DNA from: Levilactobacillus bambusae
GTDB taxonomy: Bacteria; Bacillota; Bacilli; Lactobacillales; Lactobacillaceae
Assembly (NCBI RefSeq): GCF_003124125.1
Contig: NZ_QCXQ01000001.1
Span: 124,001-188,000, forward strand
Reading direction: 5' to 3'
Length of the DNA: 64,000 nucleotides
Below, one piece after another: positions 17,763 to 26,981 of this stretch (position 1 is the stretch's first letter; every line of letters begins with the position of its first letter). The notes under the pieces were generated by a model, which worked only from the letters and a program-made list of their open reading frames with translations, made no database searches and was not told the origin of the DNA. Position numbers and translations under genes: made by a program.

Positions 17763-19592
17763 ATGGATCTTGAACAAATGCAACAGCATCAAAAATACAT
17801 CCGGAATTTTTCCATTGTTGCGCATATCGATCACGGTAAGTCGACGATTGCGGACCGAATCTTAGAATTGACGGATACCGTTTCAAAACGGGACATGCAA
17901 GATCAAGTTCTAGATGATATGGATTTAGAGCGGGAACGTGGAATTACCATTAAATTAAATGCAGTCGAGCTTAAGTACCACGCCAAGGATGGCGAAACGT
18001 ATGAATTTCACCTCATTGACACCCCTGGACACGTCGATTTTTCCTATGAGGTTTCCCGGAGTTTAGCGGCCTGTGAGGGAGCGGTACTTGTAGTGGACGC
18101 TGCGCAGGGGGTTCAGGCGCAGACGTTGGCCAACGTTTATTTAGCCATTGATGACGACCTGGCAATTATCCCGGATATTAATAAGGTGGACTTGCCCTCT
18201 GCGGAACCCGAAAAGGTGCAGGAGGAAATTGAGGAAGTGATCGGCCTAGATGCTTCCAATGCAATCATGACGAGTGCCAAGACGGGACTTGGAATTGAGG
18301 ATTTGTTAGAAGCCATTGTCAATGAAATCCCAGCCCCACAAGGCGACTTAACCGCACCGTTACGGGCGTTAATCTTTGACTCTGTCTACGATGATTACCG
18401 CGGAGTCGTTTTATCCGTCCGGGTGTTTGAAGGGACGGTTAAACCCGGCGATAAAATTCGGTTGATGAATAGTGGGACCGAATATGAGGTGAACGAAGTT
18501 GGGGTGAACTCCCCTAAACCCATTAAGCGGGACTATTTAATGGCGGGTGAAGTTGGGTACATCACGGCTAGTATTAAGGATATTACGGAAACTCGGGTGG
18601 GGGATACGGTCACCAATGCCGCGGCCCCAGCCGAAGAACCATTGCCCGGCTACCGGGAAATGAACCCCATGGTCTACGCAGGTTTATATCCGACTGATAA
18701 TGCCAAGTACGTTGATTTGCGGGAGGCCTTAGAAAAGTTAAAGCTAAACGATGCCTCCCTTGAATTTGAACCAGAAACGTCACAGGCGTTAGGTCACGGT
18801 TTTCGGGTGGGCTTTTTAGGGATGCTTCATATGGACGTTATCCAGGAACGGCTAGAACGTGAGTTTAACCTGGATTTAATTACTACGGCCCCCTCAGTAA
18901 CCTACCATGCGGAGTTAACGGATGGGAGCGAAAAGGACGTTGATAATCCCGCTGAAATGCCCGATTCTTCTGAATTAAGCAAGATTGAGGAACCCTATGT
19001 CAAGGCAACGATTATGGTCCCAAACGACTATGTTGGTGCCGTGATGGAACTCTGTCAAAGCCGACGGGGTGAATTTTTAACGATGGATTACCTGGATAAG
19101 TACCGGGTGAACATCCTATACAATATGCCCCTATCAGAAATTATTTTTGATTTCTTCGATAAACTGAAGTCAAGCACCCGGGGATTTGGGTCGCTGGATT
19201 ATGATGTTTCCGGTTATCAAACGAGTGACTTAGTTAAGATCGATATTTTATTAAACGGTGAAAAAGTGGATGCGTTAAGCTTCATTGCCCACAGAACCTT
19301 TGCTGAGCGCCGCGGTCGCGAGATCGCAACGCGCCTAAAGAATATTATTCCGCGGCAAAACTTCGAAATTGCCATTCAAGCAGCTATTGGCGGCAAGATC
19401 ATCGCCAGAACGACCGTTAAGCCGTACCGTAAGGATGTGACGGCCAAGCTATATGGCGGCGATCGAACAAGACGGATGAAGCTGTTAGAAAAGCAAAAGG
19501 CGGGTAAGAAACGGATGAAGGCCGTAGGAAAGGTTGATATTCCGCAGGAAGCCTTCATGGCCGTTTTGAAAACCGACGAAGATGATGAATAA
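17763..19592 (+). CDS. lepA: Elongation factor 4 (LepA)
   Basis: LepA/EF4 is a ribosomal translocation-type GTPase that acts on stalled or back-translocating ribosomes. The 609-residue product has G1 AHIDHGKS (20-27), G2 RERGITIK, G3 DTPGHVDF and G4 NKVD. The EF-G-like domains and the LepA-specific C-terminal domain with [22 protein letters not shown] follow. Length is normal. It stands alone between two terminators. Confidence 0.97.
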   Translation: MDLEQMQQHQKYIRNFSIVAHIDHGKSTIADRILELTDTVSKRDMQDQVLDDMDLERERGITIKLNAVELKYHAKDGETYEFHLIDTPGHVDFSYEVSRSLAACEGAVLVVDAAQGVQAQTLANVYLAIDDDLAIIPDINKVDLPSAEPEKVQEEIEEVIGLDASNAIMTSAKTGLGIEDLLEAIVNEIPAPQGDLTAPLRALIFDSVYDDYRGVVLSVRVFEGTVKPGDKIRLMNSGTEYEVNEVGVNSPKPIKRDYLMAGEVGYITASIKDITETRVGDTVTNAAAPAEEPLPGYREMNPMVYAGLYPTDNAKYVDLREALEKLKLNDASLEFEPETSQALGHGFRVGFLGMLHMDVIQERLEREFNLDLITTAPSVTYHAELTDGSEKDVDNPAEMPDSSELSKIEEPYVKATIMVPNDYVGAVMELCQSRRGEFLTMDYLDKYRVNILYNMPLSEIIFDFFDKLKSSTRGFGSLDYDVSGYQTSDLVKIDILLNGEKVDALSFIAHRTFAERRGREIATRLKNIIPRQNFEIAIQAAIGGKIIARTTVKPYRKDVTAKLYGGDRTRRMKLLEKQKAGKKRMKAVGKVDIPQEAFMAVLKTDEDDE

Positions 19593-19610
19593 TTAATTTA
19601 TGAACGCAAT

Positions 19611-19648
19611 AAACCCACCCGCCTAGATTTAAATTAGCGGGTGGGTTT
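19611..19648 (+). terminator. Terminator after lepA
   Basis: A perfect 12-bp stem AAACCCACCCGC (19611-19622) and GCGGGTGGGTTT (19637-19648) is followed by ATTTG. Confidence 0.85.
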
Positions 19649-19724
19649 ATTTGTGTTTTTGGTAAAATTGAGTCAAATTCATGGTATAGTAATAAGAAAG
19701 ATCGCGCTATGAAGGGTAAACCGG

Positions 19725-19753
19725 TTGCCTTTTAGGGCTAAAAATCGTATGAT
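19725..19753 (+). promoter_or_regulatory. Promoter of the 19830-20162 gene
   Basis: TTGCCT (19725-19730), 17 bp, TATGAT (19748-19753), with a leader of about 70 nt. An extended -10 (TGGTATAGT at 19682-19690) lies further upstream and may be a second start. Confidence 0.55.
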
Positions 19754-19829
19754 ATAAAGCGGTATAGTCTTATAGTTGGTTTTAATAACCTAGGAAAAGA
19801 AACACAGGCGGTAAGGAGGTGGTTACCAC

Positions 19830-20162
19830 ATGCTTAGTCGAACCAAGCAGTTTTTGAAGCAGAATCATTATCGTTACGAAAAGTCCTATATTCGGCCGTT
19901 GATGACGCCGGAAAGTGTATATGTCTTTAAGTTTGGGCGTGATTCACTCAATAATCGGGTAATCATTAGGTATACGCATACGTGGACTGGCCGTCAGCGG
20001 ATTAATGAAATTGATTTACGGCTCCACAAACAGAAGCATCCACGGGTCTTTCAGAGTGAAGCAGACATGTTGGATTACCTGGAGTCCCATTTAGTTGAAC
20101 ATGACGAACAACTTTCCAAGATGAAGCAGGCGGATGACTCATCGGAATCGGAAAAAAACTAA
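19830..20162 (+). CDS. Unrecognised 110-residue cytosolic protein
   Basis: I do not recognise this family. The product is small, basic in the first two thirds and acidic at the end (SSESEKN). It has no signal peptide or membrane segment. It contains several aromatic and Arg residues (YRYEKSYIRP, YVFKFGRDS, RYTHTWTGRQR) in what looks like an alternating beta pattern, then a short helix. The coding signal is good: AAGGAGGT at the right distance, its own promoter and a downstream terminator. It is a single-gene unit between lepA and the glycosylase gene, so context gives no clear function. Confidence 0.75.
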   Translation: MLSRTKQFLKQNHYRYEKSYIRPLMTPESVYVFKFGRDSLNNRVIIRYTHTWTGRQRINEIDLRLHKQKHPRVFQSEADMLDYLESHLVEHDEQLSKMKQADDSSESEKN

Positions 20163-20183
20163 TCGTCAATCTTGTTACCACAG

Positions 20184-20226
20184 CAGGGGCCATGCCAAAA
20201 GATTATTTTGGCACCGCCCCTGTTTT
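20184..20226 (+). terminator. Terminator before the glycosylase gene
   Basis: CAGGGGC (20184-20190) pairs with GCCCCTG (20216-20222), with an inner TGCCAAAA/TTTTGGCA stem, followed by TTTTATTTT. Confidence 0.85.
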
Positions 20227-20242
20227 ATTTTAAGGAGGGCTT

Positions 20243-20893
20243 ATGAACTCAGGCATAGTGGACAACCTTAGAGAACAACCAACCCCGGTTTCAGCTCGGA
20301 CTCTGTTAGGTCAATACCTGGTGTTTTACTTAAACGATCGGTTGATGAGTGGCTGGATTGTTGAGACGGAGGCGTACGTGGGCATTAACGACCGGGCATG
20401 CCACGCTTTTGGGGACCGTCATACTAAGGCGAACGCCCCGCTTTATGAGGAGGCGGGCACCCTATACACCCCCCAGATGCGGGGCTTGACCATGCTAAAC
20501 ATTATTACTCAGCCGGCTGGGGAACCCCAAGGGATTCTTATTCGCGCGGTCGAACCGGATCAGGGGATTAATTGGATGCTTGAACGGCGACCTAAGGAAG
20601 GCCCGGAGTTAACCAATGGCCCGGCCAAGTTTACTCAGGCGTTTGGAATTACCAAGCAAATGCAGAATCAAATTCTGGGCGAGACTAATTTACGGGTGGA
20701 TCAATCAATGGCCCGTCAACCAGCGGTGATAACATCTGGCCCCCGGGTGGGCATTCCTAACAAGGGCGACTGGACGACCGCTAATTTGCGGTACACGGTT
20801 GCCGGAAATCCTTACGTCTCAAAGCAGCGTAAACGGGATATGAATTGGACAACGTACGGATGGTTGAATAAAGAGTTGGAGGCAGAAAAATGA
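20243..20893 (+). CDS. DNA-3-methyladenine glycosylase (AAG/MPG family)
   Basis: A base-excision repair enzyme that removes alkylated purines. The 216-residue protein has the AAG pattern: ARTLLGQYLV, IVETEAYVG with the catalytic Glu, DRACHAF and MLNIITQPAGEPQGILIRAVEP. Further on come LTNGPAKFTQAFGI, SGPRVGI and a C-terminal NPYVS. The usual YxxYG segment before MLN is replaced by TPQMRGLT, a small departure. GGAGGG precedes the ATG. Its stop overlaps prmA (ATGA), so it leads a prmA-rsmE operon. Confidence 0.92.
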   Translation: MNSGIVDNLREQPTPVSARTLLGQYLVFYLNDRLMSGWIVETEAYVGINDRACHAFGDRHTKANAPLYEEAGTLYTPQMRGLTMLNIITQPAGEPQGILIRAVEPDQGINWMLERRPKEGPELTNGPAKFTQAFGITKQMQNQILGETNLRVDQSMARQPAVITSGPRVGIPNKGDWTTANLRYTVAGNPYVSKQRKRDMNWTTYGWLNKELEAEK

Positions 20894-21849
20894 AGTGGAC
20901 GGAATTAACCGTTAAAACAAGCAGTGAAGCCGTTGAGGCGGTAGCAAACCTATTGATGGAAGCTGGTGCCACCGGGGTACAAATTGATGACTCAGCTGAC
21001 TATTCGAAATTAAAACCGGGTCGGTACGGCGAGCACGGGGAAATTGTTAACCCCTCTGAGTTGCAGCACGTGGGCTCGGGGGCGACTGTCAGTGCTTACT
21101 ACCCAGCCGACGTGAACATGGCTGAATTGGCCCCAACCCTATCCGAGAAAATTACGGGTTTAAAGCAATTTGGTCTCAATCCCGGGGAAGTGACCGTGAC
21201 GACAAATGAGGTTGCGGATGAGGATTGGGCGACCACGTGGGAACGCTACTACCATCCCGTGCGGGTTACCCGCTACATAACCATTGTCCCGGAGTGGGAA
21301 GACTATGTTGCCAGCGACCAGCGGGAAATTGTTATTCGGTTGAATCCGGGTCAGGCGTTTGGTACGGGAACCCACGAGACCACTCAACTATGCTTAATTG
21401 CCCTTGAAATGGTTGTTAGGGGTCACGAGCGAATGTATGACGTTGGAACGGGGTCGGGCGTCCTGAGCATTGCCGCTAAGCTGCTTGGGGTGGACCAAAT
21501 TACCGCCTTCGATGTGGATGAAGTAGCAGTTGCATCAGCGAAGCAAAACTTGGCGCTAAATCCCGTGGCGGCTGAGATTCCAGTGCTTGCCAATGACTTA
21601 TTGTCCGGGATTACGGCGCCCGTAGATATTGTGATGGGAAACCTGTTGGCGGACATTGTGATTCCATTAGTTCCGCAGGCGTGGGCCGTACTGGAACCCG
21701 GGGGATTACTCATTACTTCTGGAATTATTGATGATAAACTGGATGGGGTGTTAGCTGCCACTAAGAATCAAGGATTTATCGTAGATTCAGTGTTAACCAT
21801 GAACGAATGGCGGGCAGTGATTGCGCACAAACCCACGGAGGATGATTAA
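20890..21849 (+). CDS. prmA: Ribosomal protein L11 methyltransferase PrmA
   Basis: PrmA trimethylates ribosomal protein L11 using S-adenosylmethionine. The 319-residue protein has an N-terminal recognition domain, the PGQAFGTGTHETTQL motif near 155, the SAM-binding YDVGTGSGVLSIAA near 183 and the GNLLADI motif near 250. It overlaps the genes on both sides (ATGA and TAATG), which points to coupled translation. Confidence 0.96.
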   Translation: MKWTELTVKTSSEAVEAVANLLMEAGATGVQIDDSADYSKLKPGRYGEHGEIVNPSELQHVGSGATVSAYYPADVNMAELAPTLSEKITGLKQFGLNPGEVTVTTNEVADEDWATTWERYYHPVRVTRYITIVPEWEDYVASDQREIVIRLNPGQAFGTGTHETTQLCLIALEMVVRGHERMYDVGTGSGVLSIAAKLLGVDQITAFDVDEVAVASAKQNLALNPVAAEIPVLANDLLSGITAPVDIVMGNLLADIVIPLVPQAWAVLEPGGLLITSGIIDDKLDGVLAATKNQGFIVDSVLTMNEWRAVIAHKPTEDD

Positions 21850-22595
21850 TGCAGCGTTACTTTGTTGAAGAAAGTTTAGCAATTGGGCAATCGATGCCAC
21901 TACCTGAGAACGTTTATCACCACTGGGTAAAGGTGTTGCGAGCCGAAATTGGTTCTGACGCTGAGTTTGTGGATGCAAATGAACACCTCTACGTTGGGAC
22001 CTTGACGAAGTTGAATGAAGACGGCGCGGTCATGACCGTTCAGAGTCAACTTGCGGTTAACGTTGAACTGCCGGTAAGGGTGACGATTGCGAGTGGTTTG
22101 CCAAAGGGCGAGAAGGCCGAGTGGATCACACAAAAGGCGACTGAATTAGGGGCCGACGACATTGTTTTTTTTGCGGCCGCATGGTCGATTGCCAAATGGA
22201 ACGATAATAAGGTTGAAAAAAAGGTTGCCCGCCTCCAAAAGATTGCCGACGGGGCGGCCGAACAGGCACATCGAACCCATCGCCCACGGGTTCGCTACGT
22301 TAAACGACTGACTGAAATTTTAAATGAACCCGCCGATCTGCGGATAATTGCGTACGAAGAATCCGCTAAGCAGGGCGAAACGACCAAGTTGGCCCAAGCC
22401 TTAGCACAATTAACGGCAGGTGATCGGGTGACCGCCGTTTTTGGCCCGGAAGGCGGGTTAACACCTGAAGAGGTTCAGGAGGCCACCCAAAACGGCGCCG
22501 TCAGCGTGGGGTTAGGTCCCCGAATTTTAAGAACGGAAACGGCACCGTTATACTTCTTGGCGGCCGTTTCAACCGTGATTGAGTTGCAGGCCTAA
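21849..22595 (+). CDS. rsmE: 16S rRNA (uracil(1498)-N3)-methyltransferase RsmE
   Basis: RsmE methylates U1498 of 16S rRNA. The 248-residue SPOUT-fold protein has an N-terminal PUA-like part and the knot motifs: KGEKAEWITQKATELG, VFGPEGGLTPEEV and LGPRILRTETAPLYFLA. It overlaps prmA by one base, a common pair in Firmicutes. Confidence 0.96.
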   Translation: MQRYFVEESLAIGQSMPLPENVYHHWVKVLRAEIGSDAEFVDANEHLYVGTLTKLNEDGAVMTVQSQLAVNVELPVRVTIASGLPKGEKAEWITQKATELGADDIVFFAAAWSIAKWNDNKVEKKVARLQKIADGAAEQAHRTHRPRVRYVKRLTEILNEPADLRIIAYEESAKQGETTKLAQALAQLTAGDRVTAVFGPEGGLTPEEVQEATQNGAVSVGLGPRILRTETAPLYFLAAVSTVIELQA

Positions 22596-22660
22596 ATATT
22601 TCTGCGGTAACGGCACAAAAAATGCTAAAATAGGGCCTATTAAGATGACTAAAGGAATTG

Positions 22661-22993
22661 ATGAGAGTGAAACAAGAGATAATAAACCGGATTGGCTGGC
22701 CATACTGGTTAGTTGGCGTTGGATTAGGCATTGTGGTTCCCTGGGTGTTAGTCACGGCAGGTATGGCACCCTGGCTAATTTTTTGCCTGCTATTAAGTAT
22801 CGTCAATACGATGACATCAATCATCATTGGGCGGGTCATTCAACGCCGAAATGGATCCTGGGCCTGGATGTTAATTTGGCCCCTGTGCTTTGCAATTGGA
22901 GCTGAGCTCTTTTTGAAGCCCTATATGATTGTGTTTGCCATTGTTTATTTATGTTTGTCATACATGTCGTACGGATTATCAGCAACCGCTTAA
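22661..22993 (+). CDS. Small four-helix membrane protein, unrecognised
   Basis: A 110-residue very hydrophobic protein with four likely membrane helices (about 13-33, 36-56, 65-83, 85-105) and a short basic loop (RVIQRRNGS). I do not recognise the family with confidence. The start could be ATG 22661, GTG 22667 or TTG 22658. AAAGGA at 22651-22656 fits ATG or GTG best. It sits 12 nt before rel, so they may share a transcript. Function unknown. Confidence 0.75.
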   Translation: MRVKQEIINRIGWPYWLVGVGLGIVVPWVLVTAGMAPWLIFCLLLSIVNTMTSIIIGRVIQRRNGSWAWMLIWPLCFAIGAELFLKPYMIVFAIVYLCLSYMSYGLSATA

Positions 22994-23005
22994 GGGAGTG
23001 AGAGA

Positions 23006-25225
23006 ATGCCTAAGGAACGGATTTGGACGGCTCAGGATGTCTTTGATGCCTGCGCTGAATACATGAACATCGAGCACGTGATGATGGTCAAGAAGGCCTA
23101 TCAGTTAGCCGCAACGGCGCACCAAGACCAAACTCGAGTTTCTGGTGAGCCCTATATTATGCATCCAACGCAGGTGGCCGGTATTTTGGCCAGCCTTAGA
23201 ATGGATCCCGAATCCGTTTCAGCTGGGTTCCTCCATGACGTTGTCGAGGATACAGGCATTACGCTTGGGGATGTGCGCGAACTGTTTGGGGATGACGTGG
23301 CGCTAATCGTGGATGGTGTCACTAAACTAGGAAAAATTCGGTACAAGTCGAATAAGGAACAGTTGGCTGAAAACCACCGTAAGCTGCTTTTAGCGATGTC
23401 AAAGGATATTCGGGTCATGATCGTTAAGTTGGCGGATCGGCTGCATAATATGCGGACCCTTCAACACCTGAAGCCCGAAAAACAACGGCGGATTGCAAAT
23501 GAAACCCTGGAAATTTACGCCCCCTTAGCGGATCGTTTGGGGATTAGTACGATTAAGTGGGAGTTAGAAGATGTCTCCCTGCGGTACTTAAATCCGCAGC
23601 AATATTACCGAATCGTTCATTTAATGAATTCAAAGCGGGATCAACGGGTGTCCTACATTAACGCCGCCATTCAAGAAATTGAGGGGGCGGTAGCGGATCT
23701 TCACCTTACCCACCAGGAAATCTACGGGCGGCCGAAGCACATCTACTCGGTTTACCGGAAAATGAAGGATCAACACAAGCAGTTTGATCAGATCTATGAC
23801 TTACTAGCGATTCGAGTGGTCGTCGATTCAGTTCGGGATTGCTATGCGGTTTTGGGCGCCATTCACTCGAAGTGGAAACCCATGCCGGGCCGGTTTAAGG
23901 ATTACATTGCCATGCCAAAGGCCAATATGTATCAGTCGCTGCACACGACGGTAATTGGACCAGAGGGCAAGCCCTTAGAAATTCAAATTCGGACCTTTGA
24001 AATGCACCAAGTTGCTGAGTACGGGGTTGCTGCCCACTGGGCCTATAAGGAGGGCCAGACGGAAGAGGTCCAAGAAACGTCGACGGGGGATAAATTAAAC
24101 CTGTTCAAACACATTATTGAAATTCAGGAGGAAACGGACAACGCTTCTGAATTTATGGACAGTGTGAAGGGTGAACTGTTCGGGGACCACGTCTACGCCT
24201 TTACCCCCAAGGGTGACGTTCTGGAGCTACCACAGGGGGCTGGCCCCTTAGACATGGCCTATATTATTCATACGGAAGTTGGCAATCATACGACGGGGGC
24301 AAAAATTAACGGCAAGATCGTTCCGCTAGACACCGAAATAAAAACCGGTGATATCGTGGATATTTTGACGTCGACTAATTCAGCTGGCCCTAGTCGGGAC
24401 TGGTTGAACCTAGTCCGGACGCGCCGGGCCCGGCATAAGATCAAACAGTACTTCCGCCAAAACGATCGGGAAGCCAATATCGAAACGGGTCAAGATACCT
24501 TGGAAGCTCAGTTGGCAGATGCCGGCTTTGACCCCAACGTGATTATGACGAAGGAAAATCTGCAGAAAGTCGCCGAACAACAGCACTTTTTACAGATTGA
24601 TGATCTCTTTGCCGCCATCGGCTTTGGTGACGTTCCCACCGGTGGCGTGCTTAACCGGTTAACGGCAGACGTCCGCCATGCAGCAGAGGAAGAGCAAAAA
24701 CGGCAGGAGGAACACGAACTCTTAGAGGAACATCAGACCATTACGAATGACGATGCAAACGCAAATAAGCCGTCGGAAGGCGTACTGATCGAGGGTGTTG
24801 ATAACCTGCTGATTCGGTTGAGCCACTGTTGCACCCCAGTTCCAGGTGATCAAATCTTAGGTTATATTACTAAGGGCCGGGGGGTGTCCGTTCACAGAGA
24901 AGACTGTCCTAACGTTAAAAAGGCCGTTGAAAACGGTGAACGGATTGTTGACGTTAACTGGGCCAACGCTGCTGGTGACGGTGAAAATTACGCAGCGGAC
25001 TTTGAAGTTCAGGGCTATAACCGAAACGGATTAATTAATGACGTTCTGCGGACCATTAATAATACGACCAAGAAGCTGAATTCAATTAATGCCAAGGTCG
25101 ATCATAATCGAATTGTAACCATTTCGATTTCCATTGGGGTCCGAAACGCAGAGATTTTACAACGAATTTTAGCGAACATTAAAAATGTACCGGATGTTTA
25201 CGTGGTTAACCGAGCTTACCATTAA
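23006..25225 (+). CDS. rel: Bifunctional (p)ppGpp synthetase/hydrolase Rel
   Basis: Rel makes and degrades the alarmone (p)ppGpp in the stringent response. The 739-residue protein has an HD hydrolase domain with HDVVEDT (His at 77). The synthetase domain includes RFKDYIAMPKANMYQSLHTT near 296. A TGS domain (about 390-450, YAFTPKGDV), the conserved SHCCTPVPGD near 605 and a C-terminal ACT domain follow. Both catalytic halves look intact. AAGGGAGTG precedes the ATG. dtd follows after 21 nt, a very common pairing. Confidence 0.97.
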   Translation: MPKERIWTAQDVFDACAEYMNIEHVMMVKKAYQLAATAHQDQTRVSGEPYIMHPTQVAGILASLRMDPESVSAGFLHDVVEDTGITLGDVRELFGDDVALIVDGVTKLGKIRYKSNKEQLAENHRKLLLAMSKDIRVMIVKLADRLHNMRTLQHLKPEKQRRIANETLEIYAPLADRLGISTIKWELEDVSLRYLNPQQYYRIVHLMNSKRDQRVSYINAAIQEIEGAVADLHLTHQEIYGRPKHIYSVYRKMKDQHKQFDQIYDLLAIRVVVDSVRDCYAVLGAIHSKWKPMPGRFKDYIAMPKANMYQSLHTTVIGPEGKPLEIQIRTFEMHQVAEYGVAAHWAYKEGQTEEVQETSTGDKLNLFKHIIEIQEETDNASEFMDSVKGELFGDHVYAFTPKGDVLELPQGAGPLDMAYIIHTEVGNHTTGAKINGKIVPLDTEIKTGDIVDILTSTNSAGPSRDWLNLVRTRRARHKIKQYFRQNDREANIETGQDTLEAQLADAGFDPNVIMTKENLQKVAEQQHFLQIDDLFAAIGFGDVPTGGVLNRLTADVRHAAEEEQKRQEEHELLEEHQTITNDDANANKPSEGVLIEGVDNLLIRLSHCCTPVPGDQILGYITKGRGVSVHREDCPNVKKAVENGERIVDVNWANAAGDGENYAADFEVQGYNRNGLINDVLRTINNTTKKLNSINAKVDHNRIVTISISIGVRNAEILQRILANIKNVPDVYVVNRAYH

Positions 25226-25246
25226 ATTTCAAGGAGGAAGCTAGGG

Positions 25247-25696
25247 ATGCGAATTGTTTTGCAGCGGGTTAAACGGGCATCGGTTAGGGTTGAGGACCAT
25301 GTTCTCGGCCAAATTAACCGGGGCTTTTTGCTGTTAGTGGGGGTAGAAGATAATGATACGGACGAGGATGTCGATTATCTCGTCTCAAAAATCAGCCGGC
25401 TCCGAATTTTTTCTGATCCTAACGGTAAGATGAACTTAGCTTTAGGGGATGTAGGGGGTGCCGTGCTATCTGTTTCCCAGTTCACGTTATTTGCAAGTAC
25501 CAAAAAGGGGAACCGACCTAGCTTTACGGGTGCCGGAAACCCTGAACATGCGAAAAAGATGTATCATACATTTAATGACCGATTAGCGGCAACTGGAATT
25601 ACGGTCCAGACGGGACAGTTTGGGGCGGACATGGAGGTTGCCTTAGTGAATGATGGGCCGGTCACCATTCTGTTTGATACAAAGAAAAAGGAATAA
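25247..25696 (+). CDS. dtd: D-aminoacyl-tRNA deacylase
   Basis: Dtd removes D-amino acids wrongly attached to tRNA. The 149-residue protein has the family start [13 protein letters not shown], the catalytic SQFTLFA motif near residue 77 and NDGPVTI with the Gly-Pro motif near 136. AAGGAGG upstream. It forms a unit with rel and the HAD gene 20 nt downstream. Confidence 0.96.
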   Translation: MRIVLQRVKRASVRVEDHVLGQINRGFLLLVGVEDNDTDEDVDYLVSKISRLRIFSDPNGKMNLALGDVGGAVLSVSQFTLFASTKKGNRPSFTGAGNPEHAKKMYHTFNDRLAATGITVQTGQFGADMEVALVNDGPVTILFDTKKKE

Positions 25697-25716
25697 GGAC
25701 AATGGAGGCGCTTAGT

Positions 25717-26358
25717 GTGCGTTATTCGCAAATTTTTTGGGACTTTGACGGAACGATAATGAATACGTACCCTTCAATGGTAGAGGCCGTTGTTAAGGCA
25801 CTGACACAGATGGGAATTTCTGAGTTTGAAATTGATGACGGTGAAATCTATGAAGCGATGCGACAGTCAGATTTGGAGACAGCTTTAACGCAGGCGAGTG
25901 CCATGTATAACTTAGATAAGGCAGCCTTGAAGGACCGTTATGAAGCAAATGAGAAATCAATGGTGAAGACTGCGAAGCCCTTTTTGGGAGTCCCCGAAAT
26001 TTTGCAATTTGTGGTGGACAACGGCGGCCGGAATTTTTTATTAACTCACCGGGATCAAAGTGCCCTAAAAGGGTTAGAGGCCGAGAGATTAGCATCGTTC
26101 TTTACGGGAACCGTAACTAAGGACCAGCCATTTCCTAGAAAACCGAACCCGGCGTCGTTAGAGTCATTAATGACGACTTACGTGGTAGATAAGGATGCTG
26201 CGATGATGGTTGGGGATCGTAACTTAGACGTGGAAGCAGGCCATAACGCAGGAATTGCCGGGGCCCTGTTTGATCCGGACCATTTGATCCGGGTCTATTC
26301 CAATCCGGAAATTCGGGTCAGCCAAATGCCAGAACTAGAAGAGTGGTTAGAACACTAG
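25717..26358 (+). CDS. HAD-superfamily phosphatase, phosphoglycolate-phosphatase-like
   Basis: The 213-residue haloacid-dehalogenase-type hydrolase has motif I DFDGT (9-13), motif II LTHRD near 113, Lys in RKPNP and motif IV GDRNLD near 168. The substrate cannot be told from the sequence. I prefer GTG 25717, because GGAGG at 25704-25708 is 8 nt upstream, over ATG 25702, which overlaps that site. It closes the rel-dtd unit. Confidence 0.88.
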   Translation: MRYSQIFWDFDGTIMNTYPSMVEAVVKALTQMGISEFEIDDGEIYEAMRQSDLETALTQASAMYNLDKAALKDRYEANEKSMVKTAKPFLGVPEILQFVVDNGGRNFLLTHRDQSALKGLEAERLASFFTGTVTKDQPFPRKPNPASLESLMTTYVVDKDAAMMVGDRNLDVEAGHNAGIAGALFDPDHLIRVYSNPEIRVSQMPELEEWLEH

Positions 26359-26395
26359 CTTTAAAATAAGCGACCCGAGACTAAACCGAACCATA

Positions 26396-26446
26396 TATAA
26401 ATAAAGCAGGATGACCCGGTTTACGGGTCATCCTGCTTTATTTATA
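26396..26446. terminator. Bidirectional terminator between convergent genes
   Basis: A perfect 23-bp inverted repeat (26396-26418 and 26424-26446) with a 5-nt GTTTA loop. The outer part is A/T-rich on each side and the inner part is GC-rich (GATGACCCG). It serves the HAD gene on plus and the YqkB-like gene on minus. Confidence 0.9.
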
Positions 26447-26484
26447 GTGAAAATTTCTAAAATCCGTCAATGACAGGTAACTCG

Positions 26485-26892
26485 TTAACAGATTTGGTTA
26501 CCCAATGTTTTCATTTGGGCTTCACGATCTTCCCTTGTGAGGGGTTGCTTGTCACGGTAGTCGTTAATGGACACGGCACTGTCGAGAATTCCGCCATCAT
26601 CAGAAAGAACTAAGTTATTGCCCCGGAAGTTCAGGGTTAACCCGTTGTCAAAGTAGGTGGTCTCACCGGTTGAAGTCCATAGGTTTAGACCGGCGTTGTT
26701 TTCAACCTCGATGGGATAATCAGGATCCCGTTGATTGAGAATAACCAACTGGAACTTATCACCGATTGCACACGATCCTCCGACAGTGGAATACTTATTG
26801 GAACCATCATCGACTGATAGTAAGACGACACTACCAGCCGGAATTTTAGTGGCCAACCGCTCTTGAGCTGCATCTTTAATGTTTAACTTCAT
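26485..26892 (-). CDS. YqkB/HesB-like fold protein (Fe-S biosynthesis family annotation)
   Basis: A 135-residue protein resembling the YqkB branch of the HesB/IscA-like family (start ...IKDAAQERLA..., then VLLSVDDGSNKYSTVGG, LSDDGGILDS). True IscA proteins use three conserved Cys. Here the only Cys are in GGSCAIG and at the extreme C-terminus, so Fe-S assembly is doubtful and the function is unknown. The start is the ATG at 26892, 8 nt after GGAGG. An upstream open frame to 26961 lacks support. Confidence 0.8.
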   Translation of the reverse strand: MKLNIKDAAQERLATKIPAGSVVLLSVDDGSNKYSTVGGSCAIGDKFQLVILNQRDPDYPIEVENNAGLNLWTSTGETTYFDNGLTLNFRGNNLVLSDDGGILDSAVSINDYRDKQPLTREDREAQMKTLGNQIC

Positions 26893-26981
26893 TTTGTCCG
26901 CCTCCAAAAATAGATTGTACACAATACATTTTGGTTCATGAACACTATAGGACTTTTTCATTAAAGTTGCAACTAGGAAGC

